This document shows positions 1 to 7,551 of a stretch of DNA of 64,000 nt, in pieces. Numbering within the stretch: the first letter of the stretch is position 1; each line of letters begins with the position of its first letter. Below the pieces are notes generated by a model. That model saw only the letters and a program-made list of their open reading frames with translations, did no database searches and was not told the origin of the DNA. The stretch is taken from contig NZ_BNJI01000001.1 in the NCBI RefSeq assembly GCF_016587415.1, positions 4,689,501 through 4,753,500 of the forward strand, given 5' to 3'. The DNA comes from Ktedonobacter sp. SOSP1-85. GTDB taxonomy: Bacteria > Chloroflexota > Ktedonobacteria > Ktedonobacterales > Ktedonobacteraceae. A program made the translations under genes and the position numbers.

Positions 1-65
1 TACATCCGCACGAGGAGTATATCAAAAGAAAATTTAGCATGTCAAGTTATAGATAATGGGAAATG

Positions 66-91
66 CCCCTACAACCACGTGGGGGTAGGGG
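66..91. repeat. Short hairpin near the tnpB right end
   Basis: The arms CCCCTAC (66-72) and GTAGGGG (85-91) form a 7-bp stem around a 12-nt loop that itself contains the palindrome CCACGTGG. It lies beyond the 3' end of tnpB. It may be a terminal structure of the insertion sequence or a transcription stop; the sequence does not decide between these. Confidence 0.4.
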
Positions 92-254
92 TCGTGTCGG
101 CAGCTTCTTCTCTACTAGTCGCTATCATAGCGTACAAGACACATTTTCGCAATGCCCCAATGCATAGCAATGGACCTTTTTGTTGTGTTTTGAGCTATAT
201 TGATAGAGGTCATGGCAGTGTCTTTTCCACGCACACACCCTTTGAGACAGAAAG

Positions 255-420
255 TCAGTACCCTACGGCTAAAGCCGAGGGCTTGGAGTTGTGTCTGAAC
301 TCCACCGCAATTCAGCATACCTTTTCAGGCGTGCTGCTTTGGCTTCAACGTCCGACACATCAGGGCGTACTGACAAGAGGCCCGTTCCTATCCAGTCTTG
401 CCGGATAAGAAGCGTTCGCA
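255..420 (-). ncRNA. Putative omega-RNA (reRNA) 3' part of the TnpB element
   Basis: At 261-281 the minus strand forms a bulged hairpin read as CCCTCGGCTTTAGCCGTAGGG-like sequence, with the tnpB stop codon in its loop, followed by GTACTGAC. A CGGCTTTAGCCG hairpin at the tnpB 3' end is typical of IS200/IS605 elements, where the 3' end of tnpB plus the right end is processed into the guide RNA. If so, the guide would begin just beyond GTACTGAC, at about 240-256 and read towards 1. The 5' limit given here is arbitrary because the scaffold overlaps coding sequence. Confidence 0.4.
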
Positions 421-1582
421 TCGCAATGTTTCTTGCACCAACCAGATCGGCATGGAGCGTGTACTGACAATTCTGACAGAGAAAGAGCAAGCCCTTGTGT
501 GGACGATTCTCTTTGCAGGTATGCCCACATTTGGGGCAGGCCTGCGAGGTGTAGTTGGCATCCACCTTGATCGCCATACTTTGATGCAAGAGCGCTTTAT
601 AAGCGATCATACTGTGCAACTCTGCAAAGGACCATTTGGAAAAGGCACGATTGGCTTTGCGCTGTTTTGCACTGGCTCGCTTGCCTTTCCGTCGTTTGGT
701 CTGCTCGCGAATATCTGTCAGATGCTCCAGTCCAATCAAGCTTTGAGGATATTGCTTCACAATCCGTTTACTCACGACATGATTGGCGTTTGCTTTCAAC
801 CGTCTCTCTCGTCCACTGATGGCAACGAGCCTTCTCGTCGCGGAACGAGTGCCTTTCTTTTGCAGACGCTTTCTCAGTCGTGCAGAGTGATGGGATCTAG
901 CAACAATGGAGGTGTCAGCATGGAAGGTGCAATTGCCTTGCATTGTCGCCGTGACGGCAAGGTATCGCATCCCCACATCCACGCCAACGACCTGCTTGTG
1001 TGTTTCTGGGGTAGGATCAGCCGTCTCCACTTCCAGGGAGACAAGGAGGTAAAACTGCTTCTTGGCTTTGTCATACCAGAGTTTCGATGCACCAATCTCC
1101 GTACCACGCTGGATCAATGCCACATGCTTATTGTAGCCAGTATAGGGCACAACGATACGTCCATCGAGCGTGAGAAGACTCACGTGCTGCTCTTTCTTGA
1201 ACGTGTAGTCTTTCTTATACTGGTAGGTCAACGTGGGAGAGAGAAACGTAGGAGCCTGATCAAGCCCTTTATACCGTTTCTTGGTGAGACCTGCCTTACG
1301 ATGAGCAGCATTGTTCTTCACCTTTGTCCATAAGCCTTTATAGGTGGCACCAACTTGGCGAGGAACAGAACAGGCCATTTGCGAAGGCAGATGAAAACGG
1401 AGACGGATCTCTTCGTAGGTGGCATCTTGCAAACGAAGAGCATTACTCAATTTGCCATTCGCAAAGGCGTACTGGCTCACATAGTTGAGTGAATCACGAT
1501 ACGCCAGTTGCGTTGTGCGTAATGCCTTGAATTGCTCGGGCGTTGTATTCAATTTAAGTTTCGCTGTTAATACCGTTTTCAT
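269..1582 (-). CDS. tnpB: IS200/IS605-family TnpB, RNA-guided nuclease
   Basis: The 437-aa protein has the complete TnpB layout: an N-terminal helix-turn-helix/WED region, a split RuvC nuclease, and a zinc finger. The three RuvC acidic residues are present in GVDVGMRYLAV, LIGLEHLTDI and LHADLVGARN, and the CxxC...CxxC finger is intact (CPKCGHTC and CQNCQ). The gene therefore looks active rather than degenerate. TnpB cuts DNA at the donor site guided by an RNA derived from the element's right end. No TnpA (Y1 transposase) is found nearby, so this is an orphan tnpB (IS1341-like) that would depend on TnpA supplied elsewhere. The ATG is preceded almost directly by a consensus promoter, so the mRNA is probably leaderless. 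The long open frame on the opposite strand is a shadow. Confidence 0.93.
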   Translation of the reverse strand: MKTVLTAKLKLNTTPEQFKALRTTQLAYRDSLNYVSQYAFANGKLSNALRLQDATYEEIRLRFHLPSQMACSVPRQVGATYKGLWTKVKNNAAHRKAGLTKKRYKGLDQAPTFLSPTLTYQYKKDYTFKKEQHVSLLTLDGRIVVPYTGYNKHVALIQRGTEIGASKLWYDKAKKQFYLLVSLEVETADPTPETHKQVVGVDVGMRYLAVTATMQGNCTFHADTSIVARSHHSARLRKRLQKKGTRSATRRLVAISGRERRLKANANHVVSKRIVKQYPQSLIGLEHLTDIREQTKRRKGKRASAKQRKANRAFSKWSFAELHSMIAYKALLHQSMAIKVDANYTSQACPKCGHTCKENRPHKGLLFLCQNCQYTLHADLVGARNIAMRTLLIRQDWIGTGLLSVRPDVSDVEAKAARLKRYAELRWSSDTTPSPRL

Positions 1583-1589
1583 AGTCTGA

Positions 1590-1619
1590 ATTATACCATA
1601 GTTTTCATCTGCCTGTCAA
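1590..1619 (-). promoter_or_regulatory. Consensus sigma-70-type promoter of tnpB
   Basis: On the minus strand TTGACA (1614-1619) and TATAAT (1590-1595), both perfect, are separated by 18 bp. The -10 ends 7 nt before the tnpB ATG, so initiation would fall at or next to the start codon and leave no room for a ribosome binding site. Confidence 0.75.
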
Positions 1620-1756
1620 TAATACATGAGCAGATGAAAGCATGTCTACGGCATATTCCACCCAAGCCACCTCCAAAGGAACGCCGCATTCCTCCCCATG
1701 CCTGAAAGGGCAGAGGCATCCTGCGGCGTTTTCGGTGAAAATGCAGTCTCTCCCTC

Positions 1757-1785
1757 TTGACAGTGGGGTTTTTCTCGATTACTAT
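1757..1785 (+). promoter_or_regulatory. Promoter of the ArsR/SdpR-type regulator
   Basis: TTGACA (1757-1762) and TACTAT (1780-1785) with 17-bp spacing. The expected start near 1792 gives a leader of about 145 nt that contains a 24-bp hairpin. The -10 overlaps the operator-like inverted repeat. Confidence 0.65.
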
Positions 1786-1824
1786 TTCAATAGTCATTGA
1801 AATGCTGAATCATTGAAATAGTAA
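1779..1824 (+). promoter_or_regulatory. Operator-like inverted repeats for autoregulation
   Basis: ATTTCAAT (1784-1791) and ATTGAAAT (1796-1803) form an 8-4-8 inverted repeat over the -10 and start point. A second ATTGAAAT follows at 1812-1819, and the outer 13-bp arms 1779-1791 and 1812-1824 are perfectly complementary. AT-rich dyads of this kind over the promoter are normal ArsR-family operators. The inference is that the adjacent regulator represses itself. Confidence 0.6.
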
Positions 1825-1827
1825 AGC

Positions 1828-1901
1828 GTAAGGGTGTGTGGGCCGGCTGGCTCCGCCAGCCGGCCCACACACCCTTACCCCATGCGAGGCACCGCAGGTG
1901 C
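1828..1901 (+). repeat. Perfect 24-bp hairpin plus GCACCGCAGGTGC motif (H1)
   Basis: Arms 1828-1851 and 1855-1878 are perfectly complementary with a 3-nt loop. They are followed by the mini-hairpin GCACCGCAGGTGC (1889-1901). The same arrangement with unrelated arm sequence occurs at 10020, 49811 and 57809. Here it sits in the predicted 5' leader of the regulator gene. Confidence 0.8.
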
Positions 1902-1936
1902 TGAGGCGGGAAGTGTAGGTAGAGACAGGGGAACAT

Positions 1937-2275
1937 ATGCAAGAGGCCTATAAGGCAATCGCCGATCCGACCAGGCGGCGTATTCTTAAATACTTGCGGG
2001 GAGGAGAGCGCACCGCGGGCGAACTAGCGGAGCATACAGGGGCGAAGCCCAACGCGCTCTCGCATCACTTGATGGTGCTGAAACTGGCTGACCTGGTGCG
2101 CGTCGAGCGACGCGGTCAGTTTCAAGTCTATTCGCTAAACACAACTGTCTTTCAAGACCTGATGGCTGAGATCATGGATTGGTTGGGGGGAATGGATGAG
2201 GAGAAAGACGAAATGCTGTCAGGTGAAGAGCCCTCCGACGAATCAGAGCCGGAGGCTCGTGCTGAGCATGATTAA
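1937..2275 (+). CDS. ArsR/SmtB-family autorepressor, SdpR-like
   Basis: A 112-aa winged-helix repressor. The opening MQEAYKAIADPTRRRILKYL, the recognition-helix region ALSHHLMVLK and the wing RRGQFQVYSLNTT closely resemble Bacillus SdpR-type autorepressors, which lack the metal-binding cysteines of classical ArsR; none are seen here either. Family members normally control themselves and a downstream SdpI-like membrane immunity protein. The operator-like dyads over its promoter support self-control. The C-terminus carries an acidic tail absent from short SdpR proteins. The downstream partner gene seems broken (see the next feature), so it may now regulate targets elsewhere. The start has only a modest upstream purine run (AGAGACAGGGG), but the family N-terminus is complete. 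Confidence 0.85.
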   Translation: MQEAYKAIADPTRRRILKYLRGGERTAGELAEHTGAKPNALSHHLMVLKLADLVRVERRGQFQVYSLNTTVFQDLMAEIMDWLGGMDEEKDEMLSGEEPSDESEPEARAEHD

Positions 2276-2315
2276 GTATCCATGTAATACGCGATGAAGC
2301 ATAGAGGAGAGCACC

Positions 2316-2474
2316 ATGAGCGCTTCTGATAACGAGCGCGAGAAGATCGCGCCACAACCGAAAACCTGGACGATGCCAGTGGTCCTTTTACCCTCTATGA
2401 CGTTGGTGAGGATAGGTGCGCCGTGTACAAGCATTTCCCAATCTTCAGGCCAGGCCAGCCAGGTCCAGAGCTAG
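2316..2474 (+). pseudogene. Truncated membrane-protein gene, possible sdpI remnant
   Basis: A strong ribosome site (GAGGAG, 2304-2309) sits 6 nt before an ATG. The frame begins with a hydrophilic stretch followed by TMPVVLLPSMTLV, like the start of a first membrane helix. After about 36 codons the reading runs into GGTGCGCCGTGTACAAGCA, which matches the inverted repeat found at 60897/61165, and stops at codon 53. The expected neighbour of an SdpR-type repressor is SdpI, so the likely reading is an sdpI-like gene whose 3' part was lost, perhaps at a repeat. The frame also overlaps the 3' end of the next gene on the other strand. Identity as sdpI is inference only. Confidence 0.4.
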
Positions 2475-4043
2475 CTGGATGGCTGCGTGGGGATCATAGC
2501 TGTGCGTGGCGAGATAGTCATAGGTGAGTTCATGGTCTGCTTTGAGTATGTTGCCTTGCTCTTCATTGTTGGGGAAGAGGATCCGGCGTTTGAAGGCGAT
2601 ATGCCCCTTGAGGCGCGAATATTGTAGGGTGAAGCTGAGCGCATCAGTGAAGCAGTTGCCAGACTGAGCCGAAGGGGTACCTATGACGCACGCGCCATGG
2701 CGTTGGAGGGTCACAGCCGTATCAAAGCCTGCGCTATATGTTTGCGCTGAGATGAGCACGTAGACTTTTGGTGCCCATGAGGCCTCGTAGGCGCGCTTCT
2801 GAAACTCGCTGGCGAAGGTTGGGGATGCCTTAACCCGCTGGCGCAGATCCGCCAGAGCTTGCAGGCGTACGCGTGGCGTAAAGCCGCTCTCCTGACGCTG
2901 CAACCAGCTTGCTTCGTCGGTGTAGTCATAGCCACCATTGCGCAACGCTTCACTGTGTTCTTCTGGTGTGTCTTTGATATAGTTTTCGAAGTAAAGCGTT
3001 GAGTAGCGCTTGATGTGATAGCCTTCGTTCCAGGCGCTCGCGAGCATAGCATCGATGCCGTAAAGGAAGTAGCTCAGGATGGTGGCAAAGAACGAGTTGC
3101 CGCCAGGGCAGAAGCGTAGATCAATGATGAGTACCGAGGTATGTGCCAGGCGCATTGCGGAGAAGAGGTCGCGAAGCAGGTCCGTTGCCGCCGGGACAAG
3201 GGCGATGCGTTCTTCCAACTTCCCAGGCAGATTTGTGTCAAGGGGTGGGTAACGTTGCGCATCCTCAAGCAGTTGTTCCACGTGCCCGATGTCACCCAGG
3301 GCGTGGAACTGCTCAAAGCTCTCGCGATAGTGCAGGAGTGAGTCGGCTCGCACATAGGCTACCTGGTGTCCGACATCGAGGAAGGCGCGGCACATGCGCG
3401 CTGAATTGAGCGGGGGCAGGATAAAGGCGCTATCTGGCTCCAGGGGAATACCGGGGCGCTCCTCAAGAAGCGGAATCTGGATGGTTTGCTGATCGCCATT
3501 GCGCAGCGTGAGCGTCACCTCGATGGTGTTGGGTGGCTCGTCCTGGTGCAGGAGGGTGCTGAGGAGCAAAGGGTCTTTTAGAGCCAGGGACAGGTGAACG
3601 AGGTTCTGGTAGATGTTATCGTAGCCCTGGATCTTGCCCATACGTGTGAGGAGGGTTGGTAGTGGTAGGCTGTTCAGGGCGAGCAGGCGCGCTCCCAGTA
3701 ATACCTCCTGCTCAGGCTGGTAGACCCGGGCGAGGTAGAGATCCTGCTCGATTACCGACCAGGTCAGCCAGGGGTGACGGCGCGTCCTGGCCTCGCACTC
3801 CTCCTCTGGCGTAAACAGGCATGTATGTCCATCCCCCAGCGAAGCGACGAGCGGGCGTATGTGGCAGAGAAACTGGGTCTGAGTCAGTCCATCTGCTGGG
3901 ATGCTGTTCAGGAGCGTGTCAACACGACGGTGAAAGGCGAGGGAACCTCCGCCTGCAGTATAGGGATCAGGATGGGACTCGCTCAAGAGACGCGTAAGTT
4001 GGTAGAGATCTTCCTGAAGCGCTTGCCGGGAAATGCGCTGCAT
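2445..4043 (-). CDS. S41-family (tail-specific/tricorn-like) peptidase
   Basis: The C-terminal third carries the S41 core: LIIDLRFCPGGNSFF (oxyanion strand) and VYVLISAQTYSAGFDTAV, where the serine after TY is the expected nucleophile, then GTPSAQSGNCF. The N-terminal part has the helical region seen in S41 proteins that lack an obvious PDZ domain (LVASLGDGHTCLF). No signal peptide is visible, so a cytoplasmic location is likely. The start is set at the ATG at 4043 because AGAGGAGAG stands 9 nt upstream; an earlier in-frame ATG at 4079 has no ribosome site. Substrate unknown. The gene is monocistronic, with a hairpin upstream that separates it from pth. Confidence 0.75.
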   Translation of the reverse strand: MQRISRQALQEDLYQLTRLLSESHPDPYTAGGGSLAFHRRVDTLLNSIPADGLTQTQFLCHIRPLVASLGDGHTCLFTPEEECEARTRRHPWLTWSVIEQDLYLARVYQPEQEVLLGARLLALNSLPLPTLLTRMGKIQGYDNIYQNLVHLSLALKDPLLLSTLLHQDEPPNTIEVTLTLRNGDQQTIQIPLLEERPGIPLEPDSAFILPPLNSARMCRAFLDVGHQVAYVRADSLLHYRESFEQFHALGDIGHVEQLLEDAQRYPPLDTNLPGKLEERIALVPAATDLLRDLFSAMRLAHTSVLIIDLRFCPGGNSFFATILSYFLYGIDAMLASAWNEGYHIKRYSTLYFENYIKDTPEEHSEALRNGGYDYTDEASWLQRQESGFTPRVRLQALADLRQRVKASPTFASEFQKRAYEASWAPKVYVLISAQTYSAGFDTAVTLQRHGACVIGTPSAQSGNCFTDALSFTLQYSRLKGHIAFKRRILFPNNEEQGNILKADHELTYDYLATHSYDPHAAIQLALDLAGLA

Positions 4044-4083
4044 GTTACCATTCTCTCCTCTCTCTGCTCTCTCCCCCATGGTG

Positions 4084-4127
4084 CCTCAAAGCGAGGAGCC
4101 ACCTTACCTATACTTCTCGCTTTGAGG
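4084..4127. terminator. 12-bp hairpin between pth and the S41 peptidase gene
   Basis: CCTCAAAGCGAG (4084-4095) pairs with CTCGCTTTGAGG (4116-4127) across a 20-nt loop. It lies downstream of pth on the minus strand. There is no T-tract, so termination is inferred from position only. Confidence 0.45.
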
Positions 4128-4222
4128 TACCATAGCCTACTACACCTCCTACCGGCCCTTGAGGGAAGTTGGCGCCTGCGACGTGGGTCAAGCCAAAAAA
4201 GGCGAAGTTCCAGGAGCGAATG

Positions 4223-4906
4223 TTAAGCTCTGGGGCTGGAGGAGTCTTCTGCCTGCTTCTCACCGATTGTGGCTTGTTGCTGGCGGGCGGCTTCGCGCTC
4301 TTGCTTGAGGCGGCGCTTCTCTTCTGCCTTGCGCTGGGCCTCGGGATCAACATTGAGGGTATTCATGGCCTGATCAAGCCCTTCGCGTAGGATGAGCGAG
4401 AAGGCTTCCAGGGCCTTATCCTCTGCCTGAAGCAGGGTAATATACTCGTCTTTGGGAGGGATGCCCAGCACATAGTTGATGGTGTCTGGACGGCGGTTGG
4501 CGGGGCGCCCGATGCCGACGCGCAGGCGAGGAAACTGGTCGGTATGCAGGTATTGGATCAGGCTCTTCATGCCATTATGCCCACCGGCGCTGCCTCTGGC
4601 GCGTACTCTGAGCTGTCCCACGGGCAGGTCGAGCTCATCATAGACCACCAGGATATCCTCGGGTTCAAGCTTAAACCAGCGCTGTAGCTCGCCTACAGCC
4701 TCGCCACTATTGTTCATAAAGGTAATGGGTTTTACCAGGACAACTTTCTCATGCTCGAGGGTGGCGTTGGCAATCATCGCCCGCCCACGACGCTCCCAGC
4801 GCACTCCTAGCTTCTCCGCCAAGGCGTCTATGACGCGGAAGCCCACATTATGCCGGGTCCGCTCGTACTGGGCGCCAGGGTTGCCCAGGCCAACAAGTAG
4901 TTTCAT
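4223..4906 (-). CDS. pth: Peptidyl-tRNA hydrolase
   Basis: Releases peptides from prematurely dropped peptidyl-tRNA in the cytoplasm. The bacterial Pth fold is complete: LLVGLGNPGAQY at the N-terminus with Asn9, His19 in RTRHNVGF, Asn65 in FMNNSG, Asp93 in VYDELDLP and Asn111 in GGHNGMKS, matching the catalytic and tRNA-contacting residues of E. coli Pth. The first 190 residues equal the normal length. A further 35-residue Lys/Glu/Arg/Ala-rich tail (EAQRKAEEKRRLKQ...) is an extension not needed for catalysis and perhaps helps RNA binding. Its upstream gap holds a palindromic repeat that abuts the stop of the preceding phosphoesterase gene. Confidence 0.95.
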   Translation of the reverse strand: MKLLVGLGNPGAQYERTRHNVGFRVIDALAEKLGVRWERRGRAMIANATLEHEKVVLVKPITFMNNSGEAVGELQRWFKLEPEDILVVYDELDLPVGQLRVRARGSAGGHNGMKSLIQYLHTDQFPRLRVGIGRPANRRPDTINYVLGIPPKDEYITLLQAEDKALEAFSLILREGLDQAMNTLNVDPEAQRKAEEKRRLKQEREAARQQQATIGEKQAEDSSSPRA

Positions 4907-4917
4907 AAGATGTTTTT

Positions 4918-4993
4918 CTTACTTCTTCTCCGAACACCCTGAGCGCGAAGCGCTAGACACGCAAGTGGCGTTGGGTTTCGGAATAAGATCTTA
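4918..4993. repeat. Dispersed palindromic repeat, family C, copy 1
   Basis: A sequence of about 75 bp reading CTTACTTCTTCTCCGAACAC at one end and GGGTTTCGGAATAAG at the other. It is strongly similar to 62795-62869 (opposite orientation) and more loosely to 37460-37541. The end of the repeat contains the stop codon of the phosphoesterase gene. Confidence 0.7.
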
Positions 4994-6253
4994 GCGACCG
5001 TAGGCCAGGCGTGTTGCCAGGTAGGGAGGCAGGCCCGCCTTCTCGATCTTCTCCTGCGTTTTCTTGAAATCATAGTCAACGCGGTAGAATGTGAAGCCGC
5101 GCTCAGTGTCGTAGATCATAAAGGCTGCGCGTGGATCGCCATCACGAGGCTGACCGACGCCGCCGGGATTGACGATGGCGCGATAGCCAGCCGGGGCCTG
5201 CCAGTTGCCCTCGGGCGGGACAATCATGTCGTTGGTGACCTCGACCATGCTCTGGCTCAGACCCAGCAGGGCCAGCAGCTCTTCAATCTCCTGATTCAGG
5301 CTATCTTCCGCGCTCAGGATATCGGCCTCAGAGGTGACGTGCTCACCATGGCTCTCCTCTTCGTCCGTCTCTTCCAGCGCGTCCGCCTCTTTCTCCAACT
5401 CCTGCGTTTCTTCGTCCACAAGAGCGTCCTCTGCCAGGTCACGCTCCTGCTCTTCGTCGCCCTCTGCGTCGTCTTCCAGGGAGATGTCCTCGTCTCCTGG
5501 CTCCGGTGCTTGCTCCGCATCCAACTCTAGCAGGTCTGGCTCTTGCTCCAGGTGGGGCGCGACATGGGCCATGTCTTCGGAGGGTGCTGCCTGCGCGCTT
5601 TGCTGCTGGGCGGGACGCACGGCCACCATCTCGGCGGTGTCGTCATCATCCTCTTCGATCAGCGAGTCCGCCGCCTGTACCTCTGCCTCAGCGGCAATAT
5701 TGTCAACAAGCGCCTGTACCTCCTGCTCACCAGTGAGGGGAACGGTTGGCGTTGTCGCATAGGTATCAGGCTGCTGGAAGATTATCGGGACATGCGTATG
5801 CCCGACAATGCAGTAGCGTGTGTCGAAGTGTTGGAAACTGCGTTCCGCCAGGACTTCTGAGGTCAGATACTCCCACAGTGGACCATAGGGACTCCCATGG
5901 ACCAGCGTGCAGGCGCCCATTTGTAGACGCTCAGGGAGTTCCGCGAGGAACTCGAAGTGCTCATCAGTCAGTTGGTCACGCGTCCACTCCGCAGAGATGC
6001 GTGCAGCCTCGCTAAACTCTTCCAGATCGATCTTGCCCACGGCGGCCCAATCATGGTTACCGGCAATGATCACATCTGTGCGCTTGCGCAGCGTCTCGAT
6101 ACACTCATTCGGATTTGGTCCATAGCCAACCAGGTCGCCCAAAAACCAGATTTGATCAATGGGCTGTTCTTTGGCGAGCTCGTCAATTCTGGCGAGTACG
6201 GCCTCGAGAGCCTCTAGATTGGCGTGGATATCGGTAAAAATAGCGTAACGCAT
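4991..6253 (-). CDS. Metallophosphoesterase with long acidic insertion
   Basis: A calcineurin-like phosphoesterase of the small YfcE/MJ0936-like type. Metal ligands are all present: Asp8 and His10 (FTDIHAN), Asp40 (LGDLVGYG), Asn66-His67 (AGNHDW), His119 (LVHGSP) and the GHTH pair at 152-154. The fold is then interrupted. Residues of roughly 165-345 form an insert dominated by Glu and Asp, with Ala and Gln, and no recognisable domain. The closing strands follow in NPGGVGQPRDGDPRAAFMIY. Ordinary relatives are about 240 aa, so the extra 180 residues account for the 420-aa length. The substrate is unknown; relatives cleave cyclic nucleotides or phosphodiesters. The frame is intact, so the insert looks genuine. 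Confidence 0.85.
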   Translation of the reverse strand: MRYAIFTDIHANLEALEAVLARIDELAKEQPIDQIWFLGDLVGYGPNPNECIETLRKRTDVIIAGNHDWAAVGKIDLEEFSEAARISAEWTRDQLTDEHFEFLAELPERLQMGACTLVHGSPYGPLWEYLTSEVLAERSFQHFDTRYCIVGHTHVPIIFQQPDTYATTPTVPLTGEQEVQALVDNIAAEAEVQAADSLIEEDDDDTAEMVAVRPAQQQSAQAAPSEDMAHVAPHLEQEPDLLELDAEQAPEPGDEDISLEDDAEGDEEQERDLAEDALVDEETQELEKEADALEETDEEESHGEHVTSEADILSAEDSLNQEIEELLALLGLSQSMVEVTNDMIVPPEGNWQAPAGYRAIVNPGGVGQPRDGDPRAAFMIYDTERGFTFYRVDYDFKKTQEKIEKAGLPPYLATRLAYGR

Positions 6254-6375
6254 TCGACAACACTCTTTTTTTTACTATGCTCGTTATATGGCAGAAGTTG
6301 GTGGAACTATTCTATCATGTTTGCCTGGTCCTTGCCAGTCCTTGCAGAGATCTGTCCGACGCTGCGGAGTGGTGC

Positions 6376-6451
6376 GCTGCTAAAGCACGCGCCTACATAT
6401 GATAGGACGGAGCTGGTCGCGCCTTGATATGTAGACGCGTGCTTTAGCAGC
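6376..6451. repeat. REP-like inverted pair, family B, copy 1
   Basis: Arms of 25 bp (6376-6400 and 6427-6451) are complementary with one mismatch. The right arm reads GTAGACGCGTGCTTTAGCAG then CGTC, i.e. a GTAG foot plus a short hairpin. The pattern recurs at 7486-7541 and 48033-48203. It starts 6 nt beyond the stop of the D,D-carboxypeptidase gene and may also act as its terminator. Confidence 0.65.
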
Positions 6452-6457
6452 GTCGGC

Positions 6458-7423
6458 CTACTTCATGGGTAGGCTAAAGCCCCAATTGAGCAACTTTGAG
6501 ACGTCCTGATCGCGAATGGCCTGGTCGGGACTATTGAGTACGACGCCTATAAGTGAGTGTCCATTGCGCTGGGCCTCGAATACCAGGCAGTAGCCGGCCA
6601 GGTCGGTATGCCCGGTCTTGACGCCCAGCATGCCCTTGTATGTACTTAAAAGGGTGTTTGTATTGGTCCAGGTATGTGGTCCATGCTGTTTGGTTGTGGG
6701 CAGGGTATAGGTCGGCGTATCAACGATCTGACGAAAGACAGGATTAGTGAGCGCGTAGCGTGCGAGCCTGGTCAGGTCAGCCGCCGAGGAGTAGTGGGTA
6801 TCCTCGCTGGTCAGGCCGTCCACATTGGTATAGTGCGTTTGAAAGAGATGCAACCTGCTCGCGAAGAGATTCATGCGTACTACGAAGTTCTCAGGCGAGC
6901 CAGCCAGCGCGTCAGAGATGGCTATTGCGGCATCGCCGCCCGAGGGAAGCATCAGGCCATAGAGTAGCTCGCGCAGGGTAAATTGCTCGCCGGGGACCAG
7001 TCCCGCATTACTGCTGCCTAACTCAATGACGTGTAAATAGGCGTCGCGTTTGACGGTAATCTCCTGGTCCAGGTTGCCGGTCTGAATCGCGATAAGGGCC
7101 GTCATGATCTTGGTGGTACTGGCCATGGGGGCGGCCTGCTCGCCATGGATGTCGTAGAGCACATGCCCATTTTGCATATCAACAAGATAGGCGACTTTGG
7201 CCTGGAGAACGGGCAGCGGACCCTGGGCCGTGAGTTCAGGTTTGGGCGTAGGGATAGGCGTTGGTGTCTCGGGTACAGGCGTCGGCGTAGGTTCGACACT
7301 ACTCATTCCAGGTAGCGTGACGCCCGCGATACTTGTGGCGTACAGCGTCAGTGATGTCAGGAGCAGGCAACAGGCAATAATAACCAGGATGACGCCCATG
7401 ATGAAACGGCGATTCATGGCCAC
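6458..7423 (-). CDS. D-alanyl-D-alanine carboxypeptidase (peptidase S11)
   Basis: A serine-type penicillin-binding protein that trims D-Ala from peptidoglycan stem peptides outside the membrane. A membrane anchor (residues about 8-30) is followed by a Pro/Thr-rich linker (PTPTPVPETPTPIPTPKPE) and the catalytic domain. Motif 1 is STTK (Ser102, Lys105) and motif 3 is KTG (269-271). Motif 2, normally SxN, reads Ser161-Gly-Gly163, so the usual Asn is replaced; a variant second motif is also known in some S11 enzymes (for example SxC in Streptomyces K15). No C-terminal PBP5 beta domain is present, as in shorter DacF-like proteins. Monocistronic, with large palindromes on both sides. Confidence 0.9.
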   Translation of the reverse strand: MAMNRRFIMGVILVIIACCLLLTSLTLYATSIAGVTLPGMSSVEPTPTPVPETPTPIPTPKPELTAQGPLPVLQAKVAYLVDMQNGHVLYDIHGEQAAPMASTTKIMTALIAIQTGNLDQEITVKRDAYLHVIELGSSNAGLVPGEQFTLRELLYGLMLPSGGDAAIAISDALAGSPENFVVRMNLFASRLHLFQTHYTNVDGLTSEDTHYSSAADLTRLARYALTNPVFRQIVDTPTYTLPTTKQHGPHTWTNTNTLLSTYKGMLGVKTGHTDLAGYCLVFEAQRNGHSLIGVVLNSPDQAIRDQDVSKLLNWGFSLPMK

Positions 7424-7485
7424 CCTCTTTCAAAGAAATAGTAATAGTTTTTATATTGGTATTTATCAATATTGGGGGCGTGTAT

Positions 7486-7541
7486 GACGCTACTGGCGTA
7501 CGCGTCTACTTCCGGAAGTAGACGCGTACGCCAGTAGCGTC
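7486..7541. repeat. Perfect 56-bp palindrome, REP family B, copy 2
   Basis: Two 28-bp arms meet without a loop (centre between 7513 and 7514). Each arm has the form GTAGACGCGTACGCCAGTAG followed by CGTC, a GTAG foot plus a short hairpin, so it is a head-to-head pair. It begins 10 nt past the gatA stop and could terminate gatA, but there is no T-tract. Confidence 0.8.
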
Positions 7542-7551
7542 GAGCCATGTC

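Noticed and set aside
398..1333. Long plus-strand frame opposite tnpB
   Set aside because: It is the antisense of a clear TnpB with complete catalytic motifs and has no family resemblance of its own.
5334..5762. Ser-rich frames opposite the phosphoesterase
   Set aside because: They mirror the Glu/Asp-rich insert (GAG/GAC read backwards gives Ser/Leu/Val-rich frames).
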